Positions 14,321 through 19,832 of a stretch of 26,648 nucleotides of DNA are shown here, in pieces. Positions within the stretch are counted from its first letter, which is position 1. The number at the start of each line of letters is the position of its first letter. The stretch covers positions 1 through 26,648 of the forward strand of contig JAZOWC010000062.1 of assembly GCA_045658985.1 (NCBI GenBank). The letters are read 5' to 3'. This DNA comes from RGIG3513 sp045658985 (GTDB lineage: Bacteria; Bacillota; Clostridia; Oscillospirales; Butyricicoccaceae). The position numbers and the translations under genes are program-made. The notes below the pieces were generated by a model, which was not told the DNA's origin, did not search any database, and was given only the letters and a program-made list of their open reading frames with translations.

Positions 14321-16018
14321 ATGTCTGACAAAAAGTATCTTACAGTAGACGGTATACCTGTAGAAATCAACGGCGAAAGAAACCTTCTGGAGGTCATCCG
14401 CAAAGTCGGCATCAAGCTGCCTACATTCTGCTATCACACCGGTCTGTCCATTTACGGCGCATGCCGTATGTGTATGGTCGAGAACGAGAAGGGCGGCCTT
14501 GAGGCAGCCTGCTCCACTCCTCCCCGTGCAGGTATGAACATCCGTACCAACACCGAGCGTCTGCGCAGATACCGCAAGAACATCCTTGAGCTGATTCTTG
14601 CCAATCACTGTGGCGACTGCACCACCTGCGACAACAACGGCGTCTGCAAGCTGCAGAGCCTGGCTGACCGCTACAATATCGAGGGAGTCAGATTCCCCAA
14701 TACCGCAAAATCCACCAAGGACGACGATACATCCTCTCTGTGCATCACCCGTGACAACGGCAAGTGCATCCTCTGCGGCGACTGCGTCAGAATGTGCAAG
14801 GAGATCCAGAACGTCGGTGCTATCGACTTTGTACACCGCGGCTCCAAGATGCATATCGGTACCGCATTCAACAAGCCTCTTGCCGAGTCTCCCTGCGTAG
14901 GCTGCGGCCAGTGTGCAGCAGTCTGCCCCACCGGTGCGATCATCGTCAAGAACGATATGCCCAAGGTATGGAAAGCCATCGACGACCGTTCCAAGAAGGT
15001 CACCGTTCAGGTCGCTCCCGCTGTCCGTGTTGCAGTAGGCAAAGAGTTCGGTCTGCCCGAGGGCGCAAACGTCATGGGCAAGATCGTTGCAGCTCTGCAC
15101 CGCATGGGCTTCGATCAGGTATATGATACCACCCTCTCTGCCGACATCACCGTTATGGAGGAGAGCAAGGAGTTCCTCGAGAGAGTCGAGAAGGGCGAGA
15201 ATATGCCCCTGATGACCTCCTGCTGCCCCGGCTGGATCCAGTACGTTGAGAAGAAGCATCCCGAGCTTCTGCCCAATATCTCCACCTGCCGCAGCCCCAT
15301 GCAGATGCTGGCATCCATTGTCAAGGACGAGTGCAGAAGAAACGGCGAGGATATGTTCCACGTAGCTGTTATGCCCTGTACCGCCAAGAAGTTCGAGGCT
15401 GCCCGCGATGAGTTCAAGGTCAGCGGCGATCCCAACGTAGATGCTGTTATCACCACTCAGGAGCTGATCAGCATGATCAAGGAGTCGGGCATCGTATTCG
15501 AGGATCTCGATCCCGAGGCAGTTGATATGCCCTACGGCACCATCTCCGGCGCAGGCGTTATCTTCGGCGTGACCGGCGGTGTTACCGAGGCTGTGCTGCG
15601 TCGAGTAGCTGCAAGCAAGTCCCGTACCGCTCTGCTGACCGTTGCAAACTGCGGCCAGCGCGGCAAGGAAGGCATCAAGGAGTTCGACCTTGAGTTTGCA
15701 GACACCAAGCTGCACATCGCAGTTGTCAGCGGCCTGAAGAATGCCGAGATCATCATCAAGCGTCTGCAGGCAGGCGAGAAGTTTGACCTCATCGAAGTCA
15801 TGGCTTGCCCCGGCGGTTGTATCAACGGCGGCGGTCAGCCCTTCACCCGCAGCGCAGGCAAGGAGAAGCGCGCTATGGGTCTGTACGAGGCAGACAAGCT
15901 CCTGTCCATCCGTTCTTCCGATGATAACCCCGTCATCAAGTCTCTGTACAAGAACGGTCTGGGCGACAGAGCTCACGAGCTGCTCCACGTACATTACGGC
16001 AAGCACGACGAGCACTGA
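14321..16018 (+). CDS. hydA: HydA: catalytic subunit of the trimeric bifurcating [FeFe]-hydrogenase (group A3-like)
   Basis: 565-aa [FeFe]-hydrogenase that makes or oxidises H2 at the H-cluster. Clusters in order: N-terminal [2Fe-2S] (Cys37, 48, 51, 64); His-liganded [4Fe-4S] (His96, Cys100, 103, 109); two-cluster ferredoxin (Cys149, 152, 155, 159 and Cys192, 195, 198, 202). The H-cluster signatures are intact: L1 'TSCCPGW' (299-305), L2 'MPCTAKKFE' (351-359) and L3 'EVMACPGGCINGGGQP' (492-507), including the Cys thought to relay protons (301) and all four cluster ligands. A C-terminal small-subunit-like tail (about 515-565) follows. HydB and HydC are adjacent, which defines the trimeric NADH- and ferredoxin-dependent type. 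The maturation genes hydE, hydF and hydG are not in the window. Ribosome site AGGAGG lies in the last hydB codons. Confidence 0.96.
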   Translation: MSDKKYLTVDGIPVEINGERNLLEVIRKVGIKLPTFCYHTGLSIYGACRMCMVENEKGGLEAACSTPPRAGMNIRTNTERLRRYRKNILELILANHCGDCTTCDNNGVCKLQSLADRYNIEGVRFPNTAKSTKDDDTSSLCITRDNGKCILCGDCVRMCKEIQNVGAIDFVHRGSKMHIGTAFNKPLAESPCVGCGQCAAVCPTGAIIVKNDMPKVWKAIDDRSKKVTVQVAPAVRVAVGKEFGLPEGANVMGKIVAALHRMGFDQVYDTTLSADITVMEESKEFLERVEKGENMPLMTSCCPGWIQYVEKKHPELLPNISTCRSPMQMLASIVKDECRRNGEDMFHVAVMPCTAKKFEAARDEFKVSGDPNVDAVITTQELISMIKESGIVFEDLDPEAVDMPYGTISGAGVIFGVTGGVTEAVLRRVAASKSRTALLTVANCGQRGKEGIKEFDLEFADTKLHIAVVSGLKNAEIIIKRLQAGEKFDLIEVMACPGGCINGGGQPFTRSAGKEKRAMGLYEADKLLSIRSSDDNPVIKSLYKNGLGDRAHELLHVHYGKHDEH

Positions 16019-16031
16019 TCATAACTCAACT

Positions 16032-16064
16032 ATCCCCGCTGCTGTGGCAGGGGGGATTTTTTTG
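16032..16064 (+). terminator. Intrinsic terminator of the hyd operon
   Basis: ATCCCC (16032-16037) pairs with GGGGAT (16052-16057), and CTGC (16039-16042) with GCAG (16047-16050) around a TGTG loop, with one G-G mismatch; seven T bases follow. The T run abuts the -35 of the dapF promoter. Confidence 0.92.
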
Positions 16065-16093
16065 TTGACCGCAAACCGGGTCTGCTATACAAT
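16065..16093 (+). promoter_or_regulatory. Promoter of dapF
   Basis: A -35 TTGACC (16065-16070), a 17-bp spacer and a -10 TACAAT (16088-16093). The predicted RNA start is near 16100, about 24 nt before the start codon. It begins right at the end of the hyd terminator, so the unit is insulated from the hydrogenase operon. Confidence 0.75.
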
Positions 16094-16123
16094 ATAGATA
16101 TATCAGTTCGAGAGGATGATACT

Positions 16124-16909
16124 ATGCGTTTTACCAAGATGCACGGATTGGGCAATGATTATATATATGTATTCGGTGCGCCCGAGTCAGTGGAGACACT
16201 GGCTGTAAAGCTGTCGGACAGACACTTTGGCATAGGCGCCGACGGGATAATCGTCATCGATCGGTCGGATAAAGCCGACTTCTCCATGCGGATATACAAT
16301 GCCGACGGCAGTGAGGCAAAAATGTGCGGTAACGGCATCCGATGCGTGGGCAAGTACGTCTATGACAAGGGATATACAAGCAAAACCTGCCTGACCGTTG
16401 ATACCCTGTCGGGCATCAAGACTCTGTTGCTGACCGTGGATAACGGCTCGGTCACCTCGGTGCAGGTAGACATGGGATTGACCGAGGTAGGGGAGCTTAC
16501 GGAGCTTGACGCGGGCGGTGTCACCGTAGCCGCCTATCCCGTGTCGGTGGGCAATCCTCACGCGGTAACCTTTGTTGAGAATGCTGACAGCTTTGACCTC
16601 TGCGGCATCGGTCCCGGGGTGGAAAAACATCCATTCTTTCCGGATGGTGTCAACGCCGAGTTCGTGCAGGTGATCGACGAACACACTCTGCGTATGCGTG
16701 TTTGGGAGCGGGGCAGCGGCATTACCATGGCCTGCGGAACCGGAGCTACCGCTTCTGCTGCCGCGGCTGTAAAGGCAGGATACTGTGCAGCAAATTCACC
16801 CATCACGGTCAGGCTTGACGGGGGAGAACTGCAGATAGTTATCAAAGACGACGGAAGCGCGCTGATGACCGGCCCCGCAACAATGGTATTTGAAGGCGAA
16901 ACAGTGTGA
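16124..16909 (+). CDS. dapF: Diaminopimelate epimerase
   Basis: 261-aa DapF, which converts LL- to meso-diaminopimelate for lysine and peptidoglycan synthesis. The two catalytic Cys residues are present in their motifs: Cys68 in 'AKMCGNGIRC' (65-74) and Cys204 in 'GITMACGTGATA' (199-210). The N-terminal 'KMHGLGNDYI' (5-14), 'DGSEAK' (61-66) and the 'GNPHAV' block (143-148) are typical. The protein is about 10-15 residues shorter than many DapF proteins but has all key blocks. Ribosome site AGAGG, 8 bases before the ATG. It is a single-gene unit with its own promoter and a hairpin after it. Confidence 0.96.
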   Translation: MRFTKMHGLGNDYIYVFGAPESVETLAVKLSDRHFGIGADGIIVIDRSDKADFSMRIYNADGSEAKMCGNGIRCVGKYVYDKGYTSKTCLTVDTLSGIKTLLLTVDNGSVTSVQVDMGLTEVGELTELDAGGVTVAAYPVSVGNPHAVTFVENADSFDLCGIGPGVEKHPFFPDGVNAEFVQVIDEHTLRMRVWERGSGITMACGTGATASAAAAVKAGYCAANSPITVRLDGGELQIVIKDDGSALMTGPATMVFEGETV

Positions 16910-16966
16910 AAACCGAATAATAAAAATCTGAAAACCGACGGAAGGTCTGGGGCGTATAAAACAGTT

Positions 16967-16997
16967 AACAGGCACAGCGGTTTTCGCTGTGCCTGTT
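16967..16997 (+). terminator. Probable terminator after dapF
   Basis: AACAGGCACAGCG (16967-16979) pairs perfectly with CGCTGTGCCTGTT (16985-16997) around a five-base loop. The 13-bp stem is strong but the following bases (CTTGTAGGACTTTTC) are a weak T tract. Confidence 0.7.
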
Positions 16998-17052
16998 CTT
17001 GTAGGACTTTTCTGTTTATGATAAACTACAGGTGAACAGTTCAACAAATAAG

Positions 17053-17079
17053 AATTTGACAAAGGAGTGTGATTGTATG
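17053..17079 (+). repeat. 27-nt leader repeat, copy 1 (ribosome site plus start codon)
   Basis: These 27 bases, AATTTGA followed by a C, then AAAGGAGTGTGATTGTATG, recur with one mismatch (A for the C) at 17448-17474. Each copy ends exactly at the start codon of a small membrane-protein gene, so the repeat is the translation-initiation region. The coding sequences after it are not alike. Confidence 0.9.
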
Positions 17080-17439
17080 AAAAAGACCTGGATTATTAGA
17101 GCATTACTGTTGATTGCATACTGTGTTCCCTTTGCCTTTCTCTCTGTGAAAGGTGATGCAACTTCGGGAACAATGCTGTTTTATGGGGTAATGATTGCAG
17201 GCTTTGCCTTGCTGTGTTGGGGAGCATTGAAAACAAACAATGTCGCTGTCCTCTATGTCGGCAATGCTTTGAGTTTTGCTTCTTCCTATGCAGTTGCAAA
17301 ACTGACTGGTTTGGAGCCGATGGGACACTACTTTAAGCCTTTTACTTCCTACGGTCTGATTATCGCCATTTCGGTTGTTGCCATTATTGTCCATACGATT
17401 ATCGTGCTGATTTACAGAGCAAAGAAAAAGGCAACCTAA
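17077..17439 (+). CDS. Small membrane protein, four predicted TM segments, unknown
   Basis: 120-aa hydrophobic protein that I do not recognise. Four likely membrane helices: about 5-24, 32-51, 55-74 and 92-113, ending with a basic tail 'RAKKKAT' that suggests a cytoplasmic C-terminus. The ATG at 17077 follows AAAGGAG by 9 bases; the frame is open 15 codons further upstream without a ribosome site. Base composition is AT-richer and codon choice (for example TTT, ATT, AAA) differs from dapF before it and trmH after it, suggesting separate origin. It is followed after 32 bases by another small membrane protein with the same leader. A transporter of the small four-helix type or a toxin/immunity component are possibilities only. 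Confidence 0.7.
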   Translation: MKKTWIIRALLLIAYCVPFAFLSVKGDATSGTMLFYGVMIAGFALLCWGALKTNNVAVLYVGNALSFASSYAVAKLTGLEPMGHYFKPFTSYGLIIAISVVAIIVHTIIVLIYRAKKKAT

Positions 17440-17447
17440 CCAATTCC

Positions 17448-17474
17448 AATTTGAAAAAGGAGTGTGATTGTATG
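17448..17474 (+). repeat. 27-nt leader repeat, copy 2
   Basis: Second copy of the initiation region found at 17053-17079; 26 of 27 bases are identical. Confidence 0.9.
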
Positions 17475-17642
17475 GATATGATTAGAATACTTCAATTTGT
17501 AGCGTTGGCTTTCGGTATAAAAGAGTTGTGTAATGCAAGGGAGTACCACAAGCAGAAGAAAACAAAATGGGCAATCGCCTCTCTTTGTGTGGGTATCTTT
17601 GCTTGTGCTTGTGCAATTGTTTCAATGACAGGTATTTTGTAA
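17472..17642 (+). CDS. Very small membrane protein (56 aa), unknown
   Basis: 56-aa protein that I do not recognise. A hydrophobic N-terminal helix (about 3-19), a charged middle 'REYHKQKKTK' (23-32) and a clear membrane segment (about 33-55) rich in Cys/Ala. The ATG at 17472 is the one marked by the repeated leader AAGGAGTGTGATTG; a TTG seven codons earlier is possible but would overlap the ribosome site. Codons and composition resemble the preceding 120-aa gene, so the pair probably arrived together. The coding call rests on the perfect ribosome site, its identity to the upstream gene's leader, and the sensible hairpin-like membrane topology. Confidence 0.6.
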   Translation: MDMIRILQFVALAFGIKELCNAREYHKQKKTKWAIASLCVGIFACACAIVSMTGIL

Positions 17643-17730
17643 ATTCCAATTTGTCGAACTGATAGAGGGCGCACTTCTATACACCGTTCGGTGTGGTGCG
17701 TATGATGCTGCAACACGATTATGGGAATAA

Positions 17731-17763
17731 AATCCTCCCTATGAAAATCTCATAGGGAGGATT
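17731..17763. terminator. Strong stem-loop, probable terminator of the small-protein cassette
   Basis: AATCCTCCCTATGA (17731-17744) pairs perfectly with TCATAGGGAGGATT (17750-17763) around a five-base loop. A short T tract follows (AACTGTTTTAC), so termination is likely but not textbook. Confidence 0.7.
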
Positions 17764-17867
17764 AACTGTTTTACGGGCCTCCCGCCAACCTCCGTCAGTT
17801 TTTTGGTAGTCGGGGTTCGGATCGTGGACCCGTGTGATGAATATACAATATATAATACAAAAAATAC

Positions 17868-17896
17868 TTGAACAGAGACAGATGGTGTGATATATT
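17868..17896 (+). promoter_or_regulatory. Promoter of the trmH-dprA-topA run
   Basis: A -35 TTGAAC (17868-17873), a 17-bp spacer and an extended -10 TGATATATT (hexamer 17891-17896). The predicted RNA start is near 17903, about 76 nt before the first start codon. Confidence 0.7.
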
Positions 17897-17978
17897 GTAA
17901 AATGATTTAGTATGTTCGCAGTTTTTGGGCGGTATTTGCGTCCGTAAAATACATCAAAACGTGCAGGCAGGTGAAAAT

Positions 17979-18725
17979 ATGACCCACATTACAAGCCGAA
18001 AAAACAATGAGATACAGCGCCTGCGCCGTCTGCTGGAGGACAGCGGACTGAGACGCCGTGAGCAGATTTTCGTCTGTCAGGGCGAGGTCATGCTGGGGGA
18101 GGCTCTGCGCAGCGGCATGACGGTGGAACGGGTCTATTGTCTTGAGAGCAAGCTTGCTCAGATCCCCGACGGAGTACCCGTTACTACAGTCACACCCGAC
18201 ATAATAGAGGTCATCAGCGGTGTGGAGAGTGCTTCGGGAGTGGTGTTTACCTGCCGTATGCCACAGCGCTCGGCTCTGCGCGGCAGCAGGTTTATTGCCC
18301 TCGAGGATGTGCGTGACCCGGGCAACGTGGGTACGGTAATCCGCACCGCCGACGCTCTTGGGATGGACGGAGTCATATTCGTGGGCAGCTGTGCCGATTG
18401 CTTTGCTCCCAAGGTCGTCCGCTCCACTATGGGCTCGATTTTCCGCATGCCTCTGCATTTTTGTACGCTGCCCGAACTGCGTCAGTTCTGCACCGACGCA
18501 GGTGTGCAGCTGTGTGCCGCCGAGCTCAGCGAGGATGCACTGCGGCTTGGTGAGACCGAGCTCAAAGCTCCCTGCTGCGTAATGATCGGCAACGAGGCTC
18601 ACGGACTGACAAAAGACGCCGTTAACTGTGCCGACAAGCGGGTTATAATACCCATGCACGGCGCCGAATCCCTCAACGCCGCGGTTGCCGCCGCGCTGTT
18701 TATGTGGGAAATGACGAGAGTGTAA
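17979..18725 (+). CDS. TrmH/SpoU family RNA 2'-O-ribose methyltransferase
   Basis: 248-aa SPOUT methyltransferase that moves a methyl group from S-adenosylmethionine to a 2'-OH of rRNA or tRNA. Residues about 5-92 form the substrate-binding domain (L30-like). The trefoil-knot domain has motif 1 'NVGTVIRTADALG' (116-128, Asn116 and Arg122), motif 2 'IGNEAHGL' (203-210) and motif 3 'IPMHGAESLNAAVA' (224-237). The ATG at 17979 was chosen at AGGTG five bases upstream and because the family N-terminus begins there; the frame is open further back. The site is not the strongest in the window. It resembles the 23S rRNA methyltransferases often annotated as rlmB/ysgA, but the exact target cannot be read. 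It is followed after 4 bases by dprA. Confidence 0.93.
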   Translation: MTHITSRKNNEIQRLRRLLEDSGLRRREQIFVCQGEVMLGEALRSGMTVERVYCLESKLAQIPDGVPVTTVTPDIIEVISGVESASGVVFTCRMPQRSALRGSRFIALEDVRDPGNVGTVIRTADALGMDGVIFVGSCADCFAPKVVRSTMGSIFRMPLHFCTLPELRQFCTDAGVQLCAAELSEDALRLGETELKAPCCVMIGNEAHGLTKDAVNCADKRVIIPMHGAESLNAAVAAALFMWEMTRV

Positions 18726-18729
18726 GCCT

Positions 18730-19815
18730 ATGGTATATCACATCTGGCTGTCACAGGCATCGGGTCTGGGCTGCGACAAAGCCTGCAGGCTCATATGCGA
18801 GTTTGGCTCGGCAGAGGGGGTATACAAAGCTCCCGAGCACAGCCTGAGGAATAAACCCTACCTCAAGAACTCGGATATAGACGCCCTGCTGGACAAAGAC
18901 CTGCAAAAGGCCCAAGACATCATAGATAATTGCCGCAAAAAGAGCATAGATATTATTACTTTTTCGGACAAGTGCTACCCCGACAGACTGCGTGAGATAC
19001 ATCTGCCGCCGGTGGTGCTTTATGTGAGAGGCAAACTGCCGCCTATAGATGCTCTGCCCGTGTTCGGTATAGTAGGCAGCCGCAAGCCGACTTTAGACAG
19101 CGCCGCCTTTGCCCTCAAGACCGCAAAGGAGTTGACACAAGCGGGTATGCTCATAGTGTCGGGTCTGGCTCAGGGCGTGGATGCCAAAGCCGCCGAGGGC
19201 GCGCTGGAGGCAGGCTCTACCATAGCCGTGCTGGGCACCGCCATAGATTATCCCTACCCCAGGCAGAACACCGGCCTGTACCGCGAGATATGCCGCAAGG
19301 GCGCGGTGATCAGCGAGTATCCGCCGGGGGCGAGGACATTCCCCACCAGTTTTATCGAACGCAACCGCATCATCAGCGGATTGAGTATAGGCCTGCTTGT
19401 GGTGCAGGCGGGCAAAAAGAGCGGTTCGCTCAAAACCGCGCGGTTTGCCGAGGATTTTGGCAGATACGTTTTCGTGTCGCCCGGACTTCCCACCAGCGAC
19501 GAGTGGGAGGGGAGCAACGAGCTTTTGCGCTCGGGTGCTTTTTATACGGCCTGCGCGAGAGATATACTGTCACAGTTTGATACACGTTACGACTTTAATA
19601 GCATAACCAACAACGAGCAATCATCGGTCTGTGTGCCCGACGGACTGTCATATGACGAGCAAAAAGTCTATCTGGCGCTAAATAAACCCATGCGGGCAGA
19701 CGACATTGCCGCGGCCTGCGATATGCCCTCCGGGGAGGTCGCAGGAATCCTCACGGTTATGGAGCTTATGGGTCATATTGAGCAGACGGACACACAGATC
19801 TTCAGACGAAAATAA
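18730..19815 (+). CDS. dprA: DNA-processing protein DprA/Smf
   Basis: 361-aa DprA, which binds incoming single-stranded DNA and loads RecA during transformation; it is also kept in species not known to be competent. N-terminal helical region (about 1-75), then the Rossmann-like core with 'GIVGSRKP' (113-120), 'SGLAQGVDAKAAEGAL' (144-159), 'AVLGTAIDYPYPRQN' and 'SEYPPGARTFPTSFIERNRI', the strongest family signature, followed by 'KSGSLKTARFAEDFGR'. A C-terminal winged-helix domain (about 305-361) is present. It starts 4 bases after trmH with no clear ribosome site of its own (only GAGAG), so coupled translation is likely. Placement before topA is common in Bacillota. Confidence 0.96.
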   Translation: MVYHIWLSQASGLGCDKACRLICEFGSAEGVYKAPEHSLRNKPYLKNSDIDALLDKDLQKAQDIIDNCRKKSIDIITFSDKCYPDRLREIHLPPVVLYVRGKLPPIDALPVFGIVGSRKPTLDSAAFALKTAKELTQAGMLIVSGLAQGVDAKAAEGALEAGSTIAVLGTAIDYPYPRQNTGLYREICRKGAVISEYPPGARTFPTSFIERNRIISGLSIGLLVVQAGKKSGSLKTARFAEDFGRYVFVSPGLPTSDEWEGSNELLRSGAFYTACARDILSQFDTRYDFNSITNNEQSSVCVPDGLSYDEQKVYLALNKPMRADDIAAACDMPSGEVAGILTVMELMGHIEQTDTQIFRRK

Positions 19816-19832
19816 ATCACAGGAGGACCAAA

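Larger units (their letters stand above)
17442..17653 (+). repeat. 12-bp direct repeats bounding the 56-aa gene
   Basis: AATTCCAATTTG occurs at 17442-17453 and again at 17642-17653, exactly 200 bp apart. The two copies flank the second small gene: one right after the stop of the first gene and overlapping the second leader repeat, the other starting within the stop codon of the second gene. Confidence 0.85.
17643..17978. other. 336-base AT-rich intergenic region with two hairpins and a promoter
   Basis: No convincing gene. From left to right it holds the second 12-bp repeat, an imperfect hairpin at 17670-17700 (ACACC/GGTGT with a GTTC loop inside CGCAC/GTGCG), the strong stem-loop at 17731-17763, a GC-richer stretch (about 17774-17835) with no gene or tRNA that I can support, an AT-rich tract (17840-17865), and the trmH promoter at 17868-17896. 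Confidence 0.6.

Noticed and set aside
12425..16015. A 1196-codon open frame on the minus strand opposite hydB and hydA
   Set aside because: It is an antisense shadow. hydA and hydB use G/C-ending, stop-poor codons, so one antisense frame stays open. It has no ribosome site, and its Ala/Leu/Asp/Cys-heavy composition lacks any motif. The plus-strand proteins carry complete cluster motifs.
17053..17653. CRISPR-like or insertion-sequence interpretation of the repeats
   Set aside because: Only two copies of each repeat, with coding sequence between them, no terminal inverted repeats and no cas or transposase genes.
17774..17835. A tRNA or tRNA fragment suggested by GGGGTTCGGATC
   Set aside because: No matching acceptor, D- or anticodon arm could be drawn; reported only as an odd GC-rich stretch.
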